Part shown: in pieces, positions 19,168 to 27,313 of the stretch
How the letters are laid out: each line of letters begins with the position of its first letter
Position numbering within the stretch: the first letter of the stretch is position 1
Source: Rhodoferax sp. BAB1
GTDB taxonomy: Bacteria; Pseudomonadota; Gammaproteobacteria; Burkholderiales; Burkholderiaceae_C
Assembly: GCF_013334205.1 (NCBI RefSeq)
Contig: NZ_CP054424.1
Location: 2,624,001-2,688,000, forward strand
Direction: 5' to 3'
DNA length: 64,000 bases
Made by a program: the position numbers and the translations under genes
The notes under the pieces: model-generated
Database searches by the model: none
What the model was told of the DNA's origin: nothing
Seen by the model: only the letters and a program-made list of their open reading frames with translations

Positions 19168-20283
19168 ATGCAGATCGGCGTCCCCCGGGAAATCAAGAAC
19201 CACGAATACCGCGTCGGCCTGACGCCGACCAGCGTGCGCGAGCTGTGCGCGCAGGGGCACGGCGTGCTGGTGCAGAGCGGCGCCGGTGCGGCCATCGGCC
19301 TGACCGACGCCGATTACCGCGCTGCCGGCGCCACGCTGGCCCCCGACGCCGCCACGGTGTTTGCGCAGGCGGAGCTGATCGTCAAGGTCAAGGAACCGCA
19401 GCCCTCCGAGCTGGCCCTGCTGCGCCCGGACCAGATCCTCTACACCTACCTGCACCTGGCGCCGGACCCGGCCCTGACCGCGGCCCTCATCAAGACCGGC
19501 GCGATCTGCATCGCCTACGAAACCATCACCGGCCCGGGCCACACCCTGCCCCTGCTGGCCCCCATGAGCGAGGTGGCTGGGCGCATGGCGGTGCAAGTCG
19601 GCGCCCACTGGCTGGAGAAGTCGCAGGGCGGCATGGGCGTGCTGCTGGGCGGCGTGCCCGGCGTACCGGCCGCGCACGTGGTCATCCTGGGCGCGGGCAC
19701 GGTGGGCGCCAACGCGGTGCAGATCGCCGTGGGCATGGGCGCACGCGTCACCGTGCTCAACCGCGGTGCAGACAAGCTGCGCGCGCTCGATGCCCGCTAC
19801 GGCAACCGCATCCACACGCTGCTGGCCAGCACACAGGCCATCGAGCAGGCCGTGCTCGATGCCGACCTCGTCATCGGCAGCGCGCTGGTGGCTGGCGCCT
19901 CGGCACCGAAGCTGGTGAGCCGTGCGCTCGTGGGCCGCATGAAAAAGGGCGCGGTGCTCGTGGACGTGGCCATCGACCAGGGCGGCTGCTTCGAGACCTC
20001 CCGCCCCACCACGCACGCCGAGCCGACTTTCGTGGTGGACGGCGTGGTGCACTACTGCGTGGCCAATATGCCGGGCAATGTGGCGCGCACCGCCACCTTC
20101 GCACTCAACAACGCCACGCTGCCGCATGCGCTGGCCCTGGCGAAGCAGGGCTGGCAGCAGGCCATGCGGGCGGACCCGCACCTGCGCCACGGCCTCAACG
20201 TGGCCCGGGGCCAGCTCACACACGCCGCCGTGGCCCAGGCGCTGGGCCTGCCTTGCGTGCCTGCGGATCAACTGCTCGGCTAG
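19168..20283 (+). CDS. ald: Alanine dehydrogenase
   Basis: A 371-residue NAD-dependent enzyme interconverting alanine and pyruvate plus ammonia. Motifs: [20 protein letters not shown] at the N-terminus, the Rossmann loop [20 protein letters not shown], and [20 protein letters not shown]. Preceded by GCAGGAGA. Its stop codon overlaps that of the convergent methyltransferase gene in the tetranucleotide CTAG. Confidence 0.96.
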   Translation: MQIGVPREIKNHEYRVGLTPTSVRELCAQGHGVLVQSGAGAAIGLTDADYRAAGATLAPDAATVFAQAELIVKVKEPQPSELALLRPDQILYTYLHLAPDPALTAALIKTGAICIAYETITGPGHTLPLLAPMSEVAGRMAVQVGAHWLEKSQGGMGVLLGGVPGVPAAHVVILGAGTVGANAVQIAVGMGARVTVLNRGADKLRALDARYGNRIHTLLASTQAIEQAVLDADLVIGSALVAGASAPKLVSRALVGRMKKGAVLVDVAIDQGGCFETSRPTTHAEPTFVVDGVVHYCVANMPGNVARTATFALNNATLPHALALAKQGWQQAMRADPHLRHGLNVARGQLTHAAVAQALGLPCVPADQLLG

Positions 20284-20966
20284 ACCGAGCCCTCCGTCCG
20301 GCGGCGGGGACGCCGCCCGGGACAGATCCCGTGCGCCACGAAGATGGTGCCCATGACCAGCGTGTCCACCTCCAGTTGCACGCCGCGATCCTGCAACGGC
20401 AGCCACGGCGCCTGCAATCCCTCGTAGTGCGTGACCGACTGCGCCATGCACAGCCCCACCAGCACGTTCCAGGGCGCCAGCCCGGGCGCGGTCCATTTGA
20501 GCCCGGTCACCGCGATGCGCGCGCCGGGCCGCAGATGCCGCAGCAGGTGGTCCAGCGCCGCCGGGCTTTGCAGGATGTCGTGTGTGAAGTGCAGCAGTAC
20601 CGCATCGGCCTGACGCGGCAGCAGCGCGGCCTCGGCGGCGGCGCACTGGAGCGCCACGTTGCCCCAGCCCGCGCGCTGCAGACGCAGGCGCGCCAACGCC
20701 AGCATCTCCGCACTCTGGTCCACGGCCACCACGCGCCCGGCCGGCCCCACCGCCTCGCGCAACAGCGGAAGGCTCATGCCCGTGCCGCAACCCAGGTCCA
20801 GCACGCAATCGCCCGGGCGCAGCTGCAGGCGGTCCACCGCGATGCGGCGGATGAACTCGTAGGGGGCAAGCTGCAGTTCGTAGCTGCTGACGCGCCAGCC
20901 ATACAGCGCGCGAGCCGCCGCGTGGCCGTCTTCGGGCTGCGCCCCGGGTGGGGTCTGCTTGCGCAT
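20280..20966 (-). CDS. Class I SAM-dependent methyltransferase
   Basis: A 228-residue protein with SAM motif I VLDLGCGTGMSLPLL, acidic motif VVAVDQSAEML and DAVLLHFTHDI. The motif I/II arrangement resembles UbiE/Coq5-type small-molecule methyltransferases, but the substrate is unknown. Start at ATG 20966 behind GAGGAGACGG; a longer reading (to 21011) lacks a ribosome-binding site. Convergent with ald, sharing CTAG at the stops. Confidence 0.82.
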   Translation of the reverse strand: MRKQTPPGAQPEDGHAAARALYGWRVSSYELQLAPYEFIRRIAVDRLQLRPGDCVLDLGCGTGMSLPLLREAVGPAGRVVAVDQSAEMLALARLRLQRAGWGNVALQCAAAEAALLPRQADAVLLHFTHDILQSPAALDHLLRHLRPGARIAVTGLKWTAPGLAPWNVLVGLCMAQSVTHYEGLQAPWLPLQDRGVQLEVDTLVMGTIFVAHGICPGRRPRRRTEGSV

Positions 20967-21107
20967 CGCCGTCTCCTCGCGGATGGAAAAGCCGGCCGCC
21001 GGGGCCAGCACCTGCGATGCAGCCTACTCCTTTTGGACAGGTGCAGGCCAACACCCGAGCGCGCCGAGGGGGCTCTCGGTCCCGGGGCGGCACACGGATT
21101 GCGCGCC

Positions 21108-22049
21108 CTAGCGCAAGAACTCGCGCACGGCGGCCAGCGTGGCGGCCGGGTCTTCCTCCTGCGGCACATGGCCCAGTTGCTCGAACATCACCAGCCTGGC
21201 GCCGCTGATGTCGGCCGCAAAACGCTGCGCATAGGCCGGCGGGATCAGCCGGTCCTGCCCGCCCCAGAGGATGAGCGTGGGCAGCTTCAGCGTCCTGATG
21301 TCCGCCTCGCGCCCCGTGTTGCGCTGCGACAAGCGCTTGCGCAATGCGGCCCGGTTGCCTTCGCGCCGGGCGATGTCGGTGTAAAGCGCCACCAGATCAG
21401 GCGTGACGCGCGAGGGATCGCCGTAGACGTTGCGCACCGACTTCTCGATCAGGCCCGGCGGCAGCACATTGGCCATGAGGCTGCGCAGGCCCGGTGTGCC
21501 AGCCACACGGAAACCCAGGGGGATGGAAACGGACTCGATGCGATAACCCGCCGCGTCCACCAGGATCAGGCGGTCCACGCGCTCTGGCAGGGCATGGGCC
21601 ACGGCCCAGGCCACCTCGCCGCCCAGGGAGTTGCCGGCGATCACGAAACGCTGCACGCCCAGCTTGTCCATCAGCGCCGCGACGAAGCGCACGTAGACGG
21701 CCATGGAATAGTCGTTGGCCGCGTTCGGGCCGGTCAGGCCGAAACCCGGCAGATCGAAGCGGATCACACGGCGCGTTTTCTTCAACTCACCGGCCCAGCC
21801 CTCCCAGGTGTGCAGGCTGGCCGCGGTGCCGTGCACCAGCACGATGGGCAGCGGGTCGGTGCGCGAGCCCTCGTCGCGCACATGCACCTGCAGGCCGTCC
21901 ACATCGATGAACTGCGAGGGCGGCGTGGCCCAGCGGGCCTTGAGCTGCTCCACCGGAATGTCCGGCGCCCAGGACCAGGCGATGAAACCTGCCACCAGCA
22001 GGGCGAAGGCCAGGACGATGGCACCGAGGATGCGCAGGATGATTTTCAT
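21108..22049 (-). CDS. Membrane-anchored alpha/beta hydrolase
   Basis: A 313-residue alpha/beta-hydrolase with an N-terminal membrane anchor (about 4-27). The oxyanion strand VLVHGTAAS, nucleophile elbow GNSLGG, acid GGQDRLIP and histidine GHVPQEE complete the triad. Start at ATG 22049. Substrate unknown; possibly a lipase or esterase facing the periplasm. It is followed on the same strand by the methyltransferase gene after a 141-bp gap. Confidence 0.85.
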   Translation of the reverse strand: MKIILRILGAIVLAFALLVAGFIAWSWAPDIPVEQLKARWATPPSQFIDVDGLQVHVRDEGSRTDPLPIVLVHGTAASLHTWEGWAGELKKTRRVIRFDLPGFGLTGPNAANDYSMAVYVRFVAALMDKLGVQRFVIAGNSLGGEVAWAVAHALPERVDRLILVDAAGYRIESVSIPLGFRVAGTPGLRSLMANVLPPGLIEKSVRNVYGDPSRVTPDLVALYTDIARREGNRAALRKRLSQRNTGREADIRTLKLPTLILWGGQDRLIPPAYAQRFAADISGARLVMFEQLGHVPQEEDPAATLAAVREFLR

Positions 22050-22104
22050 GGACGTGAAGGTAGTGGGCTGGCGGGAGTCTAGCCCCCGCGCCCAGGGCCC
22101 GCTG

Positions 22105-22296
22105 TCAGGCACCGGACAGGTTCTTGAAGAGATGCCGCGCCAGCGCCCGCCAGAAGTCCGCCCCCGAATGCTCGCTGGCCAGGCGCGACACATCCCCATA
22201 GCCCTTGTGCAGGATGACGGCGACGATCAGCACCAGCAGCACGATGGCCACGATCTGCAGCACGGTCTTGAAGATCGCGTCGGCGCGGGTGCTCAT
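22105..22296 (-). CDS. Small single-pass membrane protein
   Basis: 63 residues, one strong hydrophobic helix (IVAIVLLVLIVAVILHKGY) and a charged C-terminal tail. I do not recognise a family. It begins 7 bp after the isoprenylcysteine-methyltransferase-like gene on the same strand, which supports translation from a common mRNA. Confidence 0.6.
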   Translation of the reverse strand: MSTRADAIFKTVLQIVAIVLLVLIVAVILHKGYGDVSRLASEHSGADFWRALARHLFKNLSGA

Positions 22297-22303
22297 GGCC
22301 GGC

Positions 22304-22768
22304 TCAGATCCACCGACGCACGCGGCGCCTGTAGGCGGCAAACTCGTCGCCGAACTTGGCCGCCAGCACCCGCTCCTCGGGCAGGATCTGGAAGCGCGTG
22401 ATGTAAGCCACGTAAGCGGTGGGCCCGGCGAAGGCAACCCAGGAGCCCAGGTGGCTGGCATAGGCCACGAGCAGCAGCAGCAGGCTGAGGTACATGGGAT
22501 TGCGCGTGAAGCGATAGATGCCATGCGTGACCAGCACGGAGGCCCGCTCGGGCTGCAGCGGGTTGATGGTGGTCCTGGCCCGCCAGAACGTCAGGAAGGC
22601 CGCCAGCGCCACGACCGCGCTCAGGTTCATGCTGAGATCGATGGTGGCCAGGCGCAGGCTTTCGGCGACGTCGGTCATGGCTTGCTCGCGCGGCAAGCAC
22701 CACATGCCGACGGCGATGGCGATGGCCACAAAGGGGGCGGGTATACGGGTCTCGAGAAACCGCATCAT
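22304..22768 (-). CDS. Isoprenylcysteine methyltransferase-family membrane protein
   Basis: 154 residues with about four membrane helices and the family's C-terminal signature: HGIYRFTRNPMYLSLLL, then PEERVLAAKFGDEFAAYRRR. Bacterial members are predicted S-adenosylmethionine-dependent membrane methyltransferases with unassigned substrates. Two adjacent ATG codons (22768, 22765) could start it. Downstream, in frame order, comes the 63-residue membrane protein. Confidence 0.85.
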   Translation of the reverse strand: MMRFLETRIPAPFVAIAIAVGMWCLPREQAMTDVAESLRLATIDLSMNLSAVVALAAFLTFWRARTTINPLQPERASVLVTHGIYRFTRNPMYLSLLLLLVAYASHLGSWVAFAGPTAYVAYITRFQILPEERVLAAKFGDEFAAYRRRVRRWI

Positions 22769-22868
22769 GTGTCTTCAAATGCTTTAGGTGATTCCGTACG
22801 CACGGCGGCGCAAGGGCATGGCCCGGGCCTCCCGGCCGGCACCGCCCGTGGGCCTGTGGATGCCTGCT

Positions 22869-23492
22869 TTATAGCAGCTGGCTGCGTTGCAACAGATGGG
22901 CGTGCACCGCACCGGCCTTCAGGTGCCGGTGCAGCGTCAGGCCCAGTGGCGCCAGCTGTTCTTCATTCCAGGCCGAGGGTGCTTCCAGGTACACATACCC
23001 CCCCGGCGCCACGGCGCGCGCGGCGGCCTGCAGGGCGGGTGCGAACAGGTTCGCGTCGAAGGGCGGGTCCAGGAACACCAGGTCGGCACTGGCCAGCGGC
23101 CAGGCCTTGAGCGCGGCGACGCCCTCGCCGCGCTGCACCTGCACGGCACTGGCCTGCAGCTGCTCCCTGATCTTCTTGAGTTGCGCCACCAGGGCGCTGT
23201 CCTGCTCGATCAGCGTCACCGCCCTGGCCCCGCGCGAGGCGGCCTCGAAGCCCAGCGCCCCGGTGCCGGCAAAGACATCCACGCAAGACCAGCCGGTGAG
23301 GTCCTGGCCCAGCCAGTTGAACAGCGTCTCGCGCACGCGGTCGGGGGTGGGGCGCAGGCCGGGCTGGTCGGCCACGGGCAGCTTGCTGCGTTTCCACTGG
23401 CCGCCGATGATGCGCACCTCGCCGGCGGAGCGGGCCACCGTCTTGCCGGCTGGCCGGCCCGCGGTTTTGGCCGCCGGGGCTTTACTGGCCAT
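22869..23492 (-). CDS. rsmD: 16S rRNA (guanine966-N2)-methyltransferase
   Basis: A 207-residue N2-guanine methyltransferase with RIIGGQWKRSKL, RPTPDRVRETLFNWL, SAM motif VDVFAGTGALGFEAASRG and catalytic DLVFLDPPF. The N-terminal ~25 residues are an Ala/Lys/Arg-rich extension. ATG 23492 (GTG 23495 is also possible) overlaps the end of the M16 peptidase gene by 11 bp, so it belongs to the peptidase operon. Confidence 0.94.
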   Translation of the reverse strand: MASKAPAAKTAGRPAGKTVARSAGEVRIIGGQWKRSKLPVADQPGLRPTPDRVRETLFNWLGQDLTGWSCVDVFAGTGALGFEAASRGARAVTLIEQDSALVAQLKKIREQLQASAVQVQRGEGVAALKAWPLASADLVFLDPPFDANLFAPALQAAARAVAPGGYVYLEAPSAWNEEQLAPLGLTLHRHLKAGAVHAHLLQRSQLL

Positions 23493-24831
23493 CACGGCCT
23501 CCCACCACCACGGTCACCATGCGTTCGGGCTGCAGCTTGCGCGCAAAGGCGGCCCGGATGTCGGCCACCGTGACTTTGGCCACCTGCTGCGTCCAGGTGT
23601 CGAGGTAATCGAGCGGCAGGCCGTGGGCGGCGATGTTGGCCACGTTGTCCAGCAGCTTGCGGTTGTTGTCGATGCGCAGGGCAAAACCGCCGATCAGGTT
23701 GTCCTTGGCAGCCTTGAGCTCGGCCCCGGTGGGGCCCTCGGCGAGAAAACGGCGCAAGGTCTCGCGCGCCACCTGCACGGCCTGGGCGGCCTGGTCGGGC
23801 CGGGTCTGCAGGCCGATGCTGAAGGAGCCCGCGTGCAGGCCGGGGTTGAAGTAGCTGTAGACGCTGTAGCTCAGGCCGCGTTTCTCGCGCACTTCTTCCG
23901 TGAGGCGCGAGACGAAACCGCCGCCACCCAGGATGTAGTTGCCCACGGTCAGGGCGAAGAAGTCCGGGTCGTCGCGTTTGAAGCCGGGCTGGCCGATCAA
24001 CACGTGGGCCTGGGCCGATTCAAAGGGAATCCGCTTTTCCACGGCAGCGCCCAGCGGCTGGACCTCGGCCACCGGCGGCAGCGCTGCGCAGGCCGTGGCG
24101 GGCAGGCGCGCGAGCAGTTGCGTGACCAGGGCATCGGCCTGCGCGCGGGTGATCGCGCCCACGATGCTCACGCGGGCGCGGCAGGGCTGGAGGTAAAGCC
24201 TGTGCCAGGCCTGCATGTCGGCCACGCTGATGCGTGCCAGGGTCTGCTCGTTGGTGTCATGGCCATAGGGATGGCTGCCGAACACGGCCTGGTTGTAGGT
24301 GCGTGCGGCCACGGTGGCAGGCCGGGTGTTGGCTTCGCGCAGGGCGGCCACCAGGCGTTCGCGTTCACGCGTCCACACGACCTCCGGATACGCCGGCTCG
24401 GCCAGCTGGCGTGCGGCCAGGGCCACGGCGCGGGCCAGCAGGTCGGGGTAGGTCAGCGAGCGCAGGGAGAAACTCACGCGGTCACCGCTGTCTCCCCCGG
24501 CAAAGGAGGCGCCCAGGTCGGCCCAGGCTTCGCCCAGGGCGTTCTCGTCCAGTGCCGGATCCGTCCCTTGAACCCGGATGCCCTTGCTCTGCATGGCCAC
24601 ACTCACGCCGGCCAGGCCGGCCTGGGCGCTCGGGTCGCGCCGGCCGCCGGCGTCGAAGTCGATGCGCACGTCGACCATGGGCACGGTGGGGCTCTCCACC
24701 AGCCAGACACCGGCGCCGCTGGACTGGGTCCAGTGCTGGATGGGGATGCCGGCCTGGGCCAGGGAGGCCAGGCCGAGGCCCAGCACGGCAGCTATGTTTT
24801 TGATAGCAATCATCTTGGCTTTCATGACCAT
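23482..24831 (-). CDS. M16-family peptidase-like protein (lacks the zinc motif)
   Basis: 449 residues with a signal peptide (cleavage near SLAQAG) and the M16 double fold, but no HxxEH where the catalytic domain would carry it. The C-terminal R/Y signature is present (REKRGLSYSVYSYF). Such proteins pair with an active M16 partner; that partner is 3 bp upstream. Periplasmic or membrane-anchored. ATG 24831; downstream in-frame ATGs at 24825 and 24813 are alternatives. The signal-peptide codons include GCTATCAAAAACATAGC, a motif I associate with intergenic DNA in Comamonadaceae. Confidence 0.9.
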   Translation of the reverse strand: MVMKAKMIAIKNIAAVLGLGLASLAQAGIPIQHWTQSSGAGVWLVESPTVPMVDVRIDFDAGGRRDPSAQAGLAGVSVAMQSKGIRVQGTDPALDENALGEAWADLGASFAGGDSGDRVSFSLRSLTYPDLLARAVALAARQLAEPAYPEVVWTRERERLVAALREANTRPATVAARTYNQAVFGSHPYGHDTNEQTLARISVADMQAWHRLYLQPCRARVSIVGAITRAQADALVTQLLARLPATACAALPPVAEVQPLGAAVEKRIPFESAQAHVLIGQPGFKRDDPDFFALTVGNYILGGGGFVSRLTEEVREKRGLSYSVYSYFNPGLHAGSFSIGLQTRPDQAAQAVQVARETLRRFLAEGPTGAELKAAKDNLIGGFALRIDNNRKLLDNVANIAAHGLPLDYLDTWTQQVAKVTVADIRAAFARKLQPERMVTVVVGGRDGQ

Positions 24832-24834
24832 CCC

Positions 24835-26220
24835 TTAATGGCGGCTGCCGGCGGCGGGCTGGCGGCGCGGGCGGTTCGGATCGGGCGGCTGCGGCAGCAG
24901 ATGGGCCACGGTCAACTGCTCGTCACCGAAATAACGGGCGGCCACCGACTGCACCTGGGCTGCGGTGACACCGCGCAGGCGCGCCAGCAGCTGGTCATTG
25001 GTGTCCAGCGGCAGGCCCAGCACCCAGTAGGTGCCGATCTCGCGCGCCTGGTTGAACAGCGAGTCGCGTTTGTAGACCTCGCTGGCAATCCACTGGGTCT
25101 TCACGCGTTCCAGTTCGGCTGCACTGATGCCTTCGCGGGCCACGCGCGCCACCTGTTCGCGCAGCGCGGCTTCCACCTGGGCCGCGGTCTTGCCCGGCGC
25201 GGGCACGCCATCGAGCACAAAAAGCTGCGGGCCGCGGCCCAGCAGGCCGTTGCTGGCGCCCGCGCTGTCGGCCACACGGTCCGTCCCCTGGGACAGCGCT
25301 CGCTCCAGGCGCGCGCCGCTGTAGCCGTCCAGCACGGCGGCCAGCACGGTGAGGGCCAGCGCGTCGTCATTGGCCGGGTCGGCCCCGCTCAGCGAACGCA
25401 GGCCCGGCACCTTGAAGGCCAGGGCCACATAGGCCTGCTCGGCCGGCGCCTTGACTTCGACCCGGCGCAGGCCGGTCTGCAGGGGCTCGATGCGCGGCTT
25501 GCGCGCAGGCACGGCGCGCGCCGGGATGCGGCCATAGTGCTTGTCGGCCAGGCGCCAGACCTGGACCGGGTCCACGTCACCCACCACCACGACCACCGCA
25601 TTGGCCGGCACATACCACTTCCTGTAGAACTCGCGCGCGTCAGCGGGCGTCATGCTGTCCAGATCACTCATCCAGCCCACGATGGGGCGGCGGTAAGGCG
25701 AGGCCGTGTAGGTCGTGGCCAGCAGCGTTTCATACAGCAGGGAGCGCGGGTTGTCTTCGGTGCGCATGCGCCGCTCTTCCTTGACCACCTCGATCTCCTT
25801 GGTGAACTCGCTATCCGCCCAGCGGTTGTTGGCGAAACGGTCGGCCTCCAGCTTCATCACGTCTTCCAGGCGCCGGGCCGGGATCTGCTGGAAATAACCG
25901 GTGTAGTCCATGCTGGTGAAGGCGTTCTCGCGCCCGCCCAGGGCCGCCACACGGCGCGAGAACTCGCCGGCCTTGAGGGTGCGCGTGCCCTTGAACAGCA
26001 TGTGTTCCAGCACATGGGCCACGCCGCTGCTGCCGTCCACCTCGTCCATGGACCCCACACGCAACCAGACCATGTGCACGGCCGTCGGCGCGCGCCGGTC
26101 GGGCTGCACGATCAGCGTCATGCCGTTTTTCAGGGTGTATTGCTGGGCGCGGGGCTGGCTGTACACCGGGGTGGCCAGGACGGCCAGGGTGAGCCAAAAG
26201 AGGCGTAGAAGGTGTTTCAT
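24835..26220 (-). CDS. M16-family zinc metallopeptidase (catalytic partner)
   Basis: 461 residues: signal peptide (LTLAVLATPVYSQ), then the inverted zinc motif HVLEH near residue 70 and the downstream glutamate segment TKEIEVVKEERRMR. This is a pitrilysin/processing-peptidase type enzyme exported to the periplasm. Its start codon lies inside a 10-bp-arm palindrome, 29 bp from the divergent ftsY start. Confidence 0.93.
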   Translation of the reverse strand: MKHLLRLFWLTLAVLATPVYSQPRAQQYTLKNGMTLIVQPDRRAPTAVHMVWLRVGSMDEVDGSSGVAHVLEHMLFKGTRTLKAGEFSRRVAALGGRENAFTSMDYTGYFQQIPARRLEDVMKLEADRFANNRWADSEFTKEIEVVKEERRMRTEDNPRSLLYETLLATTYTASPYRRPIVGWMSDLDSMTPADAREFYRKWYVPANAVVVVVGDVDPVQVWRLADKHYGRIPARAVPARKPRIEPLQTGLRRVEVKAPAEQAYVALAFKVPGLRSLSGADPANDDALALTVLAAVLDGYSGARLERALSQGTDRVADSAGASNGLLGRGPQLFVLDGVPAPGKTAAQVEAALREQVARVAREGISAAELERVKTQWIASEVYKRDSLFNQAREIGTYWVLGLPLDTNDQLLARLRGVTAAQVQSVAARYFGDEQLTVAHLLPQPPDPNRPRRQPAAGSRH

Positions 26221-26241
26221 AGAATGCTCTGATTCTATGAA
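26216..26241. promoter_or_regulatory. Perfect inverted repeat between the M16 gene and ftsY
   Basis: TTCATAGAAT (26216-26225) and its exact complement (26232-26241) are separated by 6 bp. The left arm covers the peptidase start codon and the right arm ends 8 bp before the ftsY start. Each arm contains TAGAAT, a -10-like hexamer, in opposite directions. Confidence 0.5.
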
Positions 26242-26249
26242 CCCAAGAT

Positions 26250-27209
26250 ATGTTCAGTTTTTTCAAGAAAAAAGCCCCTGCTGAAGCCACTTCCGCCCCC
26301 AAGGAACCGGCGCGCCAGGGCTGGCTGGGCAAGCTGCGCGCGGGCCTGCGCAAGACCGGGACCAGCATCAGCACCGTCTTCACCGGCATGCAGATCGATG
26401 ACGCGCTCTACGAGCAGCTGGAAGAAGCCCTGCTGATGGCCGACGCCGGGGTGGCGGCCACCCAGTTCCTGCTGGACGACCTCAGGCGCCGCGTCAGGGA
26501 AAACAAGGCCACCGAACCCGCGGCCGTCAAGCGCCTGCTCATCGATGCCCTGGCCGATCTGCTGGCGCCGCTGGAAAAACCCCTGGCCATCGGCGCGCAC
26601 CAGCCCACGGTGATCATGGTGGCCGGTGTCAACGGCGCGGGCAAGACCACCTCCATCGGCAAGCTCACGCATCACCTCTCCAACGACGGTGCCACGGTGC
26701 TGCTGGCCGCGGCCGACACCTTCCGCGCCGCCGCGCGCGAACAGCTCATGGTCTGGGCCGAGCGCAACACGGTGGAGATCGTGCACCAGGCCGGCGGCGA
26801 CCCGGCCTCGGTCTGCTTCGACGCGGTCAGCGCCGGCAAGGCCCGCGGCAAGGACGTGGTGCTGGTGGACACGGCGGGGCGCCTGCCCACCCAGCTGCAC
26901 CTGATGGAAGAGCTGCGCAAGATCAAGCGGGTGGTGCAGAAGGCCGACGAGACCGCGCCGCACGAGGTGCTGCTGGTGATCGACGGCAACACCGGCCAGA
27001 ACGCACTGGCCCAGGTGCGCGCCTTCGACGAGGCGCTGGGCCTGAGCGGCCTGATCGTCACCAAACTCGACGGCACGGCCAAGGGCGGCGTGCTGGCGGC
27101 CATTGCACGCGAGCGACCCATCCCGGTTTACTTCATCGGCGTGGGCGAGCAGCTCGACGAGCTGGAGACCTTCAAGGCGAGGGAGTTCGCGCAGGCCCTG
27201 CTGGACTGA
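26250..27209 (+). CDS. ftsY: Signal recognition particle receptor FtsY
   Basis: A 319-residue SRP-type GTPase with a short A domain and the NG domain. G1 is GVNGAGKTT, followed by AADTFRAAAREQL, DTAGRLPTQ and TKLDGTAKGG. It docks ribosome-SRP complexes at the inner membrane. The acidic N-terminal domain is much shorter than in E. coli, usual for betaproteobacteria. ATG 26250, no strong ribosome-binding site. Confidence 0.97.
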   Translation: MFSFFKKKAPAEATSAPKEPARQGWLGKLRAGLRKTGTSISTVFTGMQIDDALYEQLEEALLMADAGVAATQFLLDDLRRRVRENKATEPAAVKRLLIDALADLLAPLEKPLAIGAHQPTVIMVAGVNGAGKTTSIGKLTHHLSNDGATVLLAAADTFRAAAREQLMVWAERNTVEIVHQAGGDPASVCFDAVSAGKARGKDVVLVDTAGRLPTQLHLMEELRKIKRVVQKADETAPHEVLLVIDGNTGQNALAQVRAFDEALGLSGLIVTKLDGTAKGGVLAAIARERPIPVYFIGVGEQLDELETFKAREFAQALLD

Positions 27210-27313
27210 GCCTGTCCACCCGTCACGGCGCCGGGCAGGGGCTTACCCTGACTTGAACCCGTCGGGCGGTGGCAGAATGGTTCCCAGCCCCGCCACGCCC
27301 CACCTGCGCCATC

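Noticed and set aside
23107..26208. A very long plus-strand frame (over 1000 residues) opposite the M16 and rsmD genes
   Set aside because: It is the antisense reading of GC-rich coding sequence. The minus-strand genes carry clear family motifs, and the plus frame is dominated by Gly, Ala, His and Arg.
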